From an uncultured Acidimicrobium sp. (GTDB taxonomy: Bacteria > Actinomycetota > Acidimicrobiia > Acidimicrobiales > Ilumatobacteraceae), in the NCBI GenBank assembly GCA_903895515.1, contig CAITUB010000127.1, forward strand, positions 1-24,715: a stretch of 24,715 bases of DNA. The letters run 5' to 3'. The position numbers and the translations under genes are program-made. Numbering within the stretch: the first letter of the stretch is position 1; every line of letters begins with the position of its first letter. The notes under the pieces are model-generated. The model worked only from the letters and a program-made list of their open reading frames with translations. It was not told the origin of the DNA and did not search any database. Of this stretch, positions 1 to 7,480 are shown piece after piece.

Positions 1-345
1 CGACCAATGGTCAATGGTGCAAAGGGGCTCGACATCGAAGGCACTGTTGCCAAGGTTCGTCGCGAGAGCGATGCCGGCATGGAGATCTACCTCTTGCCAA
101 TGCCTTCTGCAGTTGGCGTGAAAGAAGGAATCAACCTTCCGCGTTACCCGACCATGAAGGGTCGCTTGGCTTCGAAGAAGGTAGACGTCACACGCACAGA
201 GTCAACCGGCACTGTTGGCGGATTGAAAATGATCCAGTTGCAGCGTCCACCTGAACGAGTGAGTAACACACAAATTTTAGGAACTGGCCCAGAAGCAGCC
301 TCTGCAGTTGTTGACTTGCTCGAAGAATTGGGAGTGTTCAAATGA
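1..345 (+). CDS. etfB: Electron transfer flavoprotein beta subunit, C-terminal part (5' end outside window)
   Basis: This is the C-terminal part of the ETF beta subunit; the reading frame is open to the left edge, so the N-terminal nucleotide-binding part is missing from view. ETF is a soluble heterodimer that takes electrons from flavin dehydrogenases and passes them to ETF:quinone oxidoreductase at the membrane. The recognisable segment is INLPRYPTMKGRLASKK, matching the family's 'PRYPslkgimaAkkk' signature that helps hold AMP and FAD. The stop overlaps the start of etfA by four bases (ATGA), so the subunits are translationally coupled, as usual. Family identity is secure; the physiological donor is inferred from the dehydrogenase gene downstream. 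Confidence 0.93.
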   Translation, partial: RPMVNGAKGLDIEGTVAKVRRESDAGMEIYLLPMPSAVGVKEGINLPRYPTMKGRLASKKVDVTRTESTGTVGGLKMIQLQRPPERVSNTQILGTGPEAASAVVDLLEELGVFK

Positions 346-1319
346 GCGTTCTTGCAGTAATCGAACACGATCGCGGAACCATTGCTTCAGCATCACTTGG
401 CGTGCTAACAGCAGCGCGAAATCTTGCGACACAAATGGGTACCACTCTTGAAGCAGTGACCGTGGGTGCAAACGCAGACGCACTAGCAACTGTTGTCGCA
501 CAATACGGAGCAACCATTGTTCACCAAGCACACCACAGTGCTCTCACCGACTTCGGCCCGGAAGCATGGGGTGAAGCAGTTGCACAAGTAATTCGAAAGA
601 TTTCACCGCAAGTAGTCATTGGCACAGGAACAGAACGTGGTCACGAAGTTATTGCGCAAGTTGCCGCACGCCTCGACCTACCTGCATCAATGAACTGCAT
701 GGAATTTGATTCTGCGTTCACCGGCACGCAACCACTCAAAGTTGTTCGCGCACGTTGGGGCGGCTCGTTACTCGAACAGTCCGAAGTTGATGCGGCAATC
801 AAACTGGTCACACTCGCCAACCACACCGTTGAAGCAGTTGAGTCACCTGCGAGCGCAAGCAACACCGTGCACGAAGTTGAACTGAACGATTCAGTCATGC
901 ATTCATTTGTGCAAGACCGTGTTGAGCGAGTCGCTGGTGTCACACTTGCCACATCGCCAGTGGTAGTCAGCGGTGGTCGCGGCGTTGGTTCGGCAGAAGC
1001 GTTCGCTCCCCTGGAAGAACTTGCCGGGCTACTCGGCGGAGTTGTGGGCTGCTCTCGCGCAGTCACCAACAACGGTTGGCGCAATCACACCGACCAGGTT
1101 GGCCAAACTGGCACCCGAATTGCGCCAGATATCTACATTGCCTGCGGTATTTCAGGCGCCATCCAGCACTGGGTGGGGGCAATGGCATCGAAGAACATCC
1201 TTGCCATCAACACCGACAAGGAAGCCAACATTGTGACCAAGGCTGGGTATGCCGTTATTGGCGACCTACACAAGATCGTGCCCGCCATCTCCGAAGAAAT
1301 TCGCCGCCGCCGCGGGTAA
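342..1319 (+). CDS. etfA: Electron transfer flavoprotein alpha subunit
   Basis: A full-length 325-aa ETF alpha subunit, the normal size. The C-terminal FAD domain (about residues 200-325) carries the whole family signature: SGGRGVGS, then SRAVTNNGW, QVGQTGTRIAPDIYIACGIS, GAIQHWVGAMASKNILAINTD and a final GDLHKIVPAI. The N-terminal half is the usual less conserved alpha/beta domain. The ATG overlaps the etfB stop, and a GGGAG ribosome site sits a few bases before it inside etfB. A 119-base gap follows before the methyltransferase gene. With EtfB it would accept electrons from the FAD dehydrogenase encoded at 3030-5471; that pairing is an inference from neighbourhood and from the known ETF dependence of the dimethylglycine/sarcosine dehydrogenase family. 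Confidence 0.96.
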   Translation: MSVLAVIEHDRGTIASASLGVLTAARNLATQMGTTLEAVTVGANADALATVVAQYGATIVHQAHHSALTDFGPEAWGEAVAQVIRKISPQVVIGTGTERGHEVIAQVAARLDLPASMNCMEFDSAFTGTQPLKVVRARWGGSLLEQSEVDAAIKLVTLANHTVEAVESPASASNTVHEVELNDSVMHSFVQDRVERVAGVTLATSPVVVSGGRGVGSAEAFAPLEELAGLLGGVVGCSRAVTNNGWRNHTDQVGQTGTRIAPDIYIACGISGAIQHWVGAMASKNILAINTDKEANIVTKAGYAVIGDLHKIVPAISEEIRRRRG

Positions 1320-1341
1320 ATCTCTTTCACAATTGCCTTAA

Positions 1342-1360
1342 TGCCATATGCAATATGGCA
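1342..1360. promoter_or_regulatory. Perfect inverted repeat between etfA and the methyltransferase gene (candidate operator)
   Basis: TGCCATAT and ATATGGCA form perfect 8-base arms around a 3-base centre (GCA). The repeat lies 23 bases after the etfA stop and about 80 bases before the methyltransferase start. No T-run follows on either strand, so a Rho-independent terminator is unlikely. The near-palindromic shape fits a binding site for a dimeric repressor controlling the catabolic genes, but no regulator gene is in the window and no confident -10/-35 pair was found next to it. Confidence 0.4.
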
Positions 1361-1438
1361 AAAATCAAGTGTTGGTTGTAGTGTTTTCTCCTTGTGTGGT
1401 CCGAACTTTCGGGCCCGTAAACCATATTGAGGGACATC

Positions 1439-2992
1439 GTGACTGAAGTCGAAACTGGTGGGCCGCGTCGCCGCGGACGTGAACGTCAAGCAGCAGGTCC
1501 ACGCTCTCGACTTCCCGAACAGAAGGCGTTTCGCCAGCCACGAATGCGTTACGCACCGACCAAAGTCATCAGCGACGACGAAGTCGAATCAATCCACCGC
1601 GCATCGCTGCGCGTGCTCTCCGAAATCGGTATTGACTTCTTGCTTCCCGAGGCACTCGATCTGATCGCCAAATCTGGCGGAGCAAAAATCACCGAGAACC
1701 GTGTTCGCTTTGACCCGGCATTCGTCGAAGAGACCATCAAAACCTGTCCAAGTGAATTCAAATTGCATTCACGCAACCCAAATCACACCTTGAACATTGG
1801 TGCTGACTGGATGGCGTTTGGTTCTGTTGCTAGCCCACCAAACTTTATGGAGCTTGACGGAACTCGTCACGCAGGAAATCGTCAGAACTTTCAGGATCTT
1901 CTGAAGCTGACTCAAAGTTTCAACATTGTGCACTTCACTGCTGGATACCCAGTTGAGCCAGTTGACCTCCATGCCTCTATCCGCCACCTGGAATGCACGT
2001 ACGACATGCTGACCATGACCGACAAGCCAATTCACTGTTACAGCCTTGGTCGTCAGCGCAACCAAGACGTATTGGAAATGTCGCGTATCGCTCGCGGAAT
2101 CGATGATGCAACTCTTGACAAAGAGCCATCCGTGTTCACCATCATCAACTCGTCTTCACCACTACGTCTCGACATTCCGATGTTGCAAGGCATCATGGAA
2201 TACTCAGCACGCAACCAGATCATCGTCATCACTCCGTTCACCCTTGCTGGCGCGATGGCTCCGATCACACTTGCTGGTGCGCTGTCGTTACAAAATGCTG
2301 AGGCACTTGCCGGAATGGTGTTTACACAACTCGTTCGTCCTGGATCACCAGTGATGTACGGCGGATTCACCTCAAACGTTGACATGCAGTCAGGCGCTCC
2401 AGCGTTTGGAACTCCTGAATACATGCGCACTGCAATGGCAGGCGGCCAGCTCGCACGCCGATACAAAGTTCCGTTCCGCTCCAGCAACGTGTGCGCAGCA
2501 AATGCACTCGATGCTCAGGCAGCGTACGAAAGCGTGTTCTCCTTGTGGGGAGCAATCCAAGGCGGCGTCAACTTCTTGATGCACGGCGCAGGCTGGATGG
2601 AAGGCGGACTACACGCCTCGCTCGAGAAGTTTGTACTCGATGCCGACCTGCTCGCCATGGTTGCCGACTACTTAGAGCCAATCGTTGTTGACGAATCCAC
2701 GTTGGCATTCGAAGCAATCCAAGAAGTGGGCCCAGCTGGTCACTTCTTCGGCACGCAACACACTCAAGATCGTTTCCGCGATGCGTTTTATAAGCCATTG
2801 ATTTCCGATTGGCGCAACTACGAGTCGTGGGAAGAAGCCGGCAAACCAACAGCCGATCAAAAGGCAAAGCAACTTGCCCAGGCGTACGTCGAAGAATATG
2901 TTGCACCAGAAATTGATTCTGCGATTCAACAAGAACTCACAGAATTCAAGCAGCGTCGCGTCGCCGAGGGCGGCGTGGCAACCGATTTTTAA
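1439..2992 (+). CDS. MttB-family (non-pyrrolysine) methylamine/betaine:corrinoid methyltransferase
   Basis: This protein of about 517 aa belongs to the trimethylamine methyltransferase (MttB) superfamily. After a basic, proline/arginine-rich head (about residues 1-40) comes the family start DDEVESIHRASLRVLSEIGIDF; further on are PSVFTIINSSSPLRLD, GAMAPITLAGALSLQNAEALAG, GGVNFLMHGAGWMEGGL and a C-terminal YVEEYVAPEID. There is no in-frame TAG, so it is one of the pyrrolysine-free homologues. Characterised ones (MtgB, MtpB) demethylate glycine betaine or proline betaine onto a corrinoid protein. I chose the GTG at 1439 because TGAGGG lies 5 bases before it; a TTG 12 bases earlier would overlap that site. 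No corrinoid protein gene is visible here. The family is certain; the substrate is unknown. Confidence 0.88.
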   Translation: MTEVETGGPRRRGRERQAAGPRSRLPEQKAFRQPRMRYAPTKVISDDEVESIHRASLRVLSEIGIDFLLPEALDLIAKSGGAKITENRVRFDPAFVEETIKTCPSEFKLHSRNPNHTLNIGADWMAFGSVASPPNFMELDGTRHAGNRQNFQDLLKLTQSFNIVHFTAGYPVEPVDLHASIRHLECTYDMLTMTDKPIHCYSLGRQRNQDVLEMSRIARGIDDATLDKEPSVFTIINSSSPLRLDIPMLQGIMEYSARNQIIVITPFTLAGAMAPITLAGALSLQNAEALAGMVFTQLVRPGSPVMYGGFTSNVDMQSGAPAFGTPEYMRTAMAGGQLARRYKVPFRSSNVCAANALDAQAAYESVFSLWGAIQGGVNFLMHGAGWMEGGLHASLEKFVLDADLLAMVADYLEPIVVDESTLAFEAIQEVGPAGHFFGTQHTQDRFRDAFYKPLISDWRNYESWEEAGKPTADQKAKQLAQAYVEEYVAPEIDSAIQQELTEFKQRRVAEGGVATDF

Positions 2993-3029
2993 TTAACAGA
3001 TTTACGTTTAATACGGAAGGACATCACTC

Positions 3030-5471
3030 ATGAAATCATCAGCACGCGTAGTAGTCGTAGGCGGCGGCGTTGTTGGAGCATCTGTGCTCTATCACCTCAC
3101 CAAAGCAGGCTGGACCGATGTTGTGCTCGTGGAGCGCAAAGAACTCACTGCAGGCTCCACCTGGCACGCAGCCGGCGGAATGCACACACTGAACGGCGAC
3201 CCAAACGTTGCTCGCCTGCAGCAATACACCGTCAACTTGTACAAAGAGATTGAAGCCGAGTCTGGTCAAAACTGTGGCATTCACTTGCCAGGTGGTTTGC
3301 AATTGGCCGACACACCAGAGCGTCTTGACTGGTTGAAGATGGCAATGGCACGCGGTCGTTACTTGGGCATGAAGATGGAAATGCTGTCCATGAAGGAAGC
3401 AAAAGAACTCAACCCGTTGCTTGAAGAGAAGTATTTCGTTGGTGCGTTGTACGACGAAGACGAAGGTTCAGTAGACCCATACGGAGTTACACACGCATAC
3501 GCAATTTGCGCACGCAACCGCGGCGCAGAGGTGTACACCAACACCATGGTGAACGACATCAAGCCACGCCAAGACGGTACGTGGACCGTGTACACCGACA
3601 AGGGTGAGATTCACACCGAGCACGTTGTGAACGCCGGCGGTTTGTGGGCACGCGAAGTTGGTCGCATGGTTGGTTTGGAATTGCCAGTGTTGGCAATGGA
3701 ACACCATTACCTGATGACCGAGCCAATGGATGAAGTCATCGATTACAACAAGACATTCGGCAAAGAGTTGCCGCACATGATTGACTTCGCTGGCGAAATT
3801 TATGCACGCCAAGAAGGTCAAAGCATCTTGCTCGGAACCTACGAACAAGACAACCGCCCGTGGGCAGCAAAAGACACACCTTGGGATTTTGTGTTCCAAT
3901 TGTTGCCACACGATCTTGAGCGCATTGCTCCAGAACTCGAGCGTGGATTCGCTCACTTCCCTGCCGTTGGTCGCGCAGGAATTAAGAAGTTCGTCAACGG
4001 TCCATTCACCTTTAGCCCTGACGGCAACCCACTCGTTGGCCCAATCAAGGGCATGCCGGGAATGTGGTCAGCATGTGCCGTTATGGCCGGCTTGTCACAA
4101 GGCGGCGGCGTTGGATTGTCGCTTGCTAACTGGATGGTGCACGGCGACCCAGGTGCAGACATTTGGGGAATGGACGTTGCTCGTTACGGCGATTACGCAA
4201 CGCTTGCCTACACCAACAGCAAGGTGCGCGAAAACTATTCACGTCGTTTCCGCATCACCTTCCCGAACGAAGAGCTTCCAGCAGCACGTCCGTTGCTCAC
4301 CACTCCTATCTATGACCGCCTCATCGATCACAACGCAGTGATGGGTGTGGGCTTTGGCCTTGAGCACCCATTGTGGTTCCAGGACAAGGGCAAAGAACCA
4401 AAGGAAGATGTCACGTTCTACCGTTCGAACGCGTTTAACAACGTTGCCGAAGAATCAAAGGCTGTTCGCGAACGCGTTGGCTTCTCTGAAGCTTCAAACT
4501 TTGCCAAGTACAAAGTCAGTGGCGCAGGATCAGCAGCATGGCTCACCAGCCTGTTCACTAACTCATTGCCAAAGATTGGTCGCACCGTACTTACTGCGAT
4601 GCTGAACCCAGAAGGCAAGATCGTTGGCGAATTCTCGGTCTCACGAATTGGCGAAGAAGAATTCTTCTTGTTTGGTTCGCAAGCCGCAGAAGTACATCAC
4701 CCACGTTGGTTCATTGCTCACCTGCCAAAGGACAGCGCAATCCGTTTCGAGAACTTGTCGTTGTCGATGGTTGGTCTCACCGTTGCAGGCCCGCGTTCAC
4801 GTGACCTCTTGCAGAAGCTCACCGACACATCACTTGCAACCAAAGACTTCCCGTTCATGGCATTCCGCAAGGTCAACATTGGCATGGCGCCAATTTGGTT
4901 GTCGCGCATGACCTACACCGGAGACTTGGGATACGAAATGTGGATTGCGCCCGAATATCAGCGCTACCTGTTCGACCTCATCATGGAAGCAGGCAAGGAA
5001 TACGACATGCGTTTGTTCGGATTCCGCGCACTCATCACCATGCGTCTCGAAAAGAACTTCGGCACGTGGTACCGCGAGTACCGCCCTATCTACACGCCAC
5101 TAGAAGCAGGCATGGATCGTGCAATGAAATTCGATCATGAGTTCATTGGTCGCGCTGCAGTTGAAGCCGAAATGAACAATGGTGGACCAAAGCGCAAGCT
5201 CGTGATGTTCAAGGTTGATGTAGACCCTGAGCGTCCAGCAGATGTCATCGGTGATGAGCCGGTATGGCACAACGGCAATGTTGTTGGTTGGGTCACCTCT
5301 GGTGGTTATGCCCACTACTCCGGAGTGTCACTTGCCCTTGGTTACATCCCTACCGAACTTGCAGCAGAAGGAACCACTGGTTTTGAAATTGAAATCATTG
5401 GCAAACTTCGCCCGGCAACGTTGCAACTTGAGCCTGTCTTGGATCCAAGCGGCTCGCGCATGCGCGCATAG
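3030..5471 (+). CDS. FAD-dependent dehydrogenase with GcvT-type folate domain (dimethylglycine/sarcosine dehydrogenase family)
   Basis: An 813-aa two-part enzyme close to the length of dimethylglycine and sarcosine dehydrogenases. The N-terminal DAO domain (about 5-390) has the FAD-binding GGGVVG at residues 11-16 and TAGSTWHAAGG, where His46 corresponds to the histidine that covalently binds FAD in mammalian DMGDH. The rest is a linker plus a GcvT-like folate domain (about 455-805) with YTGDLGYEMWIAPE, TPLEAGMDRAMKFDHEFIGR and the closing RPATLQLEPVLDPSGSRMR. Family members oxidise an N-methyl group, pass electrons to ETF and capture the carbon on tetrahydrofolate. GGAAGG sits 9 bases before the ATG. 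It lies between the methyltransferase and enolase-superfamily genes, probably in one transcript. N-methyl substrate inferred; exact compound unknown. Confidence 0.9.
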   Translation: MKSSARVVVVGGGVVGASVLYHLTKAGWTDVVLVERKELTAGSTWHAAGGMHTLNGDPNVARLQQYTVNLYKEIEAESGQNCGIHLPGGLQLADTPERLDWLKMAMARGRYLGMKMEMLSMKEAKELNPLLEEKYFVGALYDEDEGSVDPYGVTHAYAICARNRGAEVYTNTMVNDIKPRQDGTWTVYTDKGEIHTEHVVNAGGLWAREVGRMVGLELPVLAMEHHYLMTEPMDEVIDYNKTFGKELPHMIDFAGEIYARQEGQSILLGTYEQDNRPWAAKDTPWDFVFQLLPHDLERIAPELERGFAHFPAVGRAGIKKFVNGPFTFSPDGNPLVGPIKGMPGMWSACAVMAGLSQGGGVGLSLANWMVHGDPGADIWGMDVARYGDYATLAYTNSKVRENYSRRFRITFPNEELPAARPLLTTPIYDRLIDHNAVMGVGFGLEHPLWFQDKGKEPKEDVTFYRSNAFNNVAEESKAVRERVGFSEASNFAKYKVSGAGSAAWLTSLFTNSLPKIGRTVLTAMLNPEGKIVGEFSVSRIGEEEFFLFGSQAAEVHHPRWFIAHLPKDSAIRFENLSLSMVGLTVAGPRSRDLLQKLTDTSLATKDFPFMAFRKVNIGMAPIWLSRMTYTGDLGYEMWIAPEYQRYLFDLIMEAGKEYDMRLFGFRALITMRLEKNFGTWYREYRPIYTPLEAGMDRAMKFDHEFIGRAAVEAEMNNGGPKRKLVMFKVDVDPERPADVIGDEPVWHNGNVVGWVTSGGYAHYSGVSLALGYIPTELAAEGTTGFEIEIIGKLRPATLQLEPVLDPSGSRMRA

Positions 5472-5485
5472 AACGGACGCACTAC

Positions 5486-6613
5486 ATGTCCACGATTACG
5501 CGAATCGAGATCACGCACCATCAGTTGCCGCTTGATCCACCGTTTCCAGCATCGTGGGACACTCGTCCACGTACCCAATTCCCTGCCACCATCGTTCGAG
5601 TATTTGACGACGCTGGTAACTGCGGTATTGGCTCTGGCGATTCCATGTACGGCTTCTCCGACTATCAGCGCTACTTCATTGGTGAAGACCCACTGAATAT
5701 CGAGCGCCATGCGGCGGTGCTGTCCAACATTGAATTTCATGCGGGCAGGCCATGGCCACTCGACTTGGCACTGTGGGATTTGATCGGCAAGATCAAGGAC
5801 GAGCCTGTGTGGAACATGATTGGCGGATTCAGCAACAAGATTCGCGCGTATGCGTCCTCTGGTGTGCATCGCAACATTCCCGACATGGTCAAAGTTGCGC
5901 GCCAGGCTCGCGAGCTTGGCTTCCCTGCTCTGAAGATTCGCTTTGGTCGACCAAATCTTGAAGACGACCTCGCTGTCATAAAAGCAATTCGCGATGACAT
6001 GGGCGACAGCATTGAACTCATGGTGGATTGCAACCAGGGTTGGCGCATGCCGTGGGATACGGCAACACCGTGGAGCATCGATCACGCAACAGCAGTCGCA
6101 CTCGTTCTTGAAAGCCATGGCGTGTATTGGATGGAAGAGCCATTGCATCGCGGCGACTACGAAGGCATGGCAGAACTGCGCAAGCGCGTGAAGATTCGCA
6201 TTGCTGGTGGCGAACTCACTCGCGAACCATACGAATTCCGCGAATTATTGCAGCGCGGCTGTTTCGATGTATTCCAACCAGATGCCGTATGCACACAAGG
6301 CATCACTGGTCTAGCCAAGTTTGCAAAAGAAGTTGCTGCGGCTGGGAAGATCTTTACTCCACACACATGGGGCAACGGCATTGGTGTGATGGCCAACCTT
6401 CATCTCACAGCAGGCACCGTTGGCGCACCATTCATCGAATTCCCATTCGATCCACCAGAGTGGTCCACCGCACGTCGTGACTACATCATGACCGAGACCA
6501 TCGAAGCCGATGCCGAGGGTTGGATTCACCTGTCAGACAAACCAGGTCTCGGTTTCACGCTTGACGAAGACGTATTGCGCAACACTGCAAGCGCACAAGC
6601 AACGTTTAGCTAG
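5486..6613 (+). CDS. Enolase-superfamily enzyme, mandelate racemase/muconate lactonizing type
   Basis: A 375-aa enolase-superfamily enzyme. Visible residues fit the mandelate racemase subgroup: K150-x-R152 (ALKIR) in the position of the usual KxK, metal ligands D181 (VDCNQ), E217 (MEEPL) and E243 (GGEL), and a D266 (QPD)/H293 (TPHTWGNG) pair matching the Asp-His catalytic dyad. Such enzymes abstract a proton next to a carboxylate, giving racemisation/epimerisation or dehydration. The start is 14 bases after the dehydrogenase stop. In other bacteria an enolase-superfamily epimerase (HpbD) acts on hydroxyproline betaine and proline betaine, so an epimerase of a methylated amino acid fits this setting, but dehydration of a sugar acid is equally possible from sequence alone. 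Its stop directly abuts the stop of the opposing fdhD gene. Confidence 0.87.
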   Translation: MSTITRIEITHHQLPLDPPFPASWDTRPRTQFPATIVRVFDDAGNCGIGSGDSMYGFSDYQRYFIGEDPLNIERHAAVLSNIEFHAGRPWPLDLALWDLIGKIKDEPVWNMIGGFSNKIRAYASSGVHRNIPDMVKVARQARELGFPALKIRFGRPNLEDDLAVIKAIRDDMGDSIELMVDCNQGWRMPWDTATPWSIDHATAVALVLESHGVYWMEEPLHRGDYEGMAELRKRVKIRIAGGELTREPYEFRELLQRGCFDVFQPDAVCTQGITGLAKFAKEVAAAGKIFTPHTWGNGIGVMANLHLTAGTVGAPFIEFPFDPPEWSTARRDYIMTETIEADAEGWIHLSDKPGLGFTLDEDVLRNTASAQATFS

Positions 6614-7468
6614 TTACATCTCAATTCGGTGTTCGTGTGTGTACACGTTGGCTTTGCCATCGCGCAAAAACCCAACGAGCGTAATTCCCAAAGCGTCCGC
6701 AGTTTCTACCGCCAAACTTGATGGAGCGCCAACTGCTGCAATAAAAGCGATACGCGCCATCACTGCTTTCTGAATAATCTCAAACGACAAGCGACCGCTA
6801 CAAAACAATCCATGCTTTGTGAGCGGAACTGTTTTTGCCATCACGCTTGCACCAATTACTTTGTCCACCGCATTGTGGCGACCAATGTCTTCGCGAACGA
6901 GTGAAATATTTCCGTTGGCATCAAACAACGCTGCCGCATGCAGACCACCCGTGCGGTCAAACGTTGGTTGAGATTTGCGCACAGATTCCGAGATACGCAT
7001 CAGCGTTTCTGCGGTGACAACAGGGCCACTTTCGCGATCGACTGGTGTAGTGGCCTGCAACAACTGATCAATGGATTCGGTGCCGCAAATGCCACAGCTG
7101 GAAGAGGTAACCATGGCGCGCCGTGCAAGTGCCATATCAAACCCACGCGACAGAGCAACCGTGACAATGTTGTACTTCTGCTCTTGCCCTTCAACGAGTT
7201 CGCAATACTTCACGGTGCGCACATCGTCTGATTGCAGCACCATTCCCTCGGTGAACAAGAAGCCAACGGCTAGCTCGAAGTCATTTCCAGGCGTACGCAT
7301 GGTGACTGAAATCTGCTGCGGTTCCTGACCTGGTCCCTCTGCCCGAATTTCCATCGGCTCTTCAGTTACAACGAAGTCGGGTTTACTGCTTCCTCGCCCG
7401 TCTTTCGTAACAGTGACTACTTTCCAGTCCGAGGCTTTGCGCCGCGCGGTGCCTGGAGTGTTACTCAT
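6614..7468 (-). CDS. fdhD: Formate dehydrogenase accessory sulfurtransferase FdhD
   Basis: A 284-aa FdhD protein. In the family it carries sulfur from the desulfurase IscS to the bis-MGD molybdenum cofactor, which activates formate dehydrogenases. Key features are the CxxC motif in TSSSCGICG (C125, C128), plus DRTGGLHAAALF, VREDIGRHNAVDKVIG and GRLSFEIIQKA, all typical. It follows the sigma-factor gene with 9 bases between. The ATG has no Shine-Dalgarno but a TANNNT box six bases upstream. No formate dehydrogenase or molybdenum cofactor gene is in the window, so its client enzyme must be encoded elsewhere. The 3' end meets the enolase-superfamily gene with no base between the two stops. Confidence 0.95.
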   Translation of the reverse strand: MSNTPGTARRKASDWKVVTVTKDGRGSSKPDFVVTEEPMEIRAEGPGQEPQQISVTMRTPGNDFELAVGFLFTEGMVLQSDDVRTVKYCELVEGQEQKYNIVTVALSRGFDMALARRAMVTSSSCGICGTESIDQLLQATTPVDRESGPVVTAETLMRISESVRKSQPTFDRTGGLHAAALFDANGNISLVREDIGRHNAVDKVIGASVMAKTVPLTKHGLFCSGRLSFEIIQKAVMARIAFIAAVGAPSSLAVETADALGITLVGFLRDGKANVYTHEHRIEM

Positions 7469-7474
7469 AACTAC

Positions 7475-7480
7475 AGGCTA
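7475..7480 (-). promoter_or_regulatory. Candidate leaderless -10 box of fdhD (TAGCCT)
   Basis: TAGCCT on the minus strand lies exactly six bases before the fdhD ATG. Its first three bases are the stop codon of the sigma-factor gene. No -35 element is visible. The TA comes for free from the stop codon, so this single case is weak; it gains weight from the repeated pattern in the window. Confidence 0.35.

Noticed and set aside
1427..1438. TTG at 1427 as the methyltransferase start
   Set aside because: It would overlap the TGAGGG ribosome site that is well spaced for the GTG at 1439.
1439..2992. Pyrrolysine-containing MttB
   Set aside because: The frame has no internal TAG, so the protein needs no amber decoding.
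3468..3956. A 162-codon minus-strand open frame opposite the FAD dehydrogenase
   Set aside because: Val/Cys/His-rich translation with no motif, antisense to the conserved FAD domain; a shadow.
5342..6148. A 268-codon open frame on the minus strand opposite the FAD dehydrogenase end and the enolase-superfamily gene
   Set aside because: It is antisense to clearly conserved enzymes, and its translation is rich in His, Cys and Trp with no recognisable domain; a compositional shadow.
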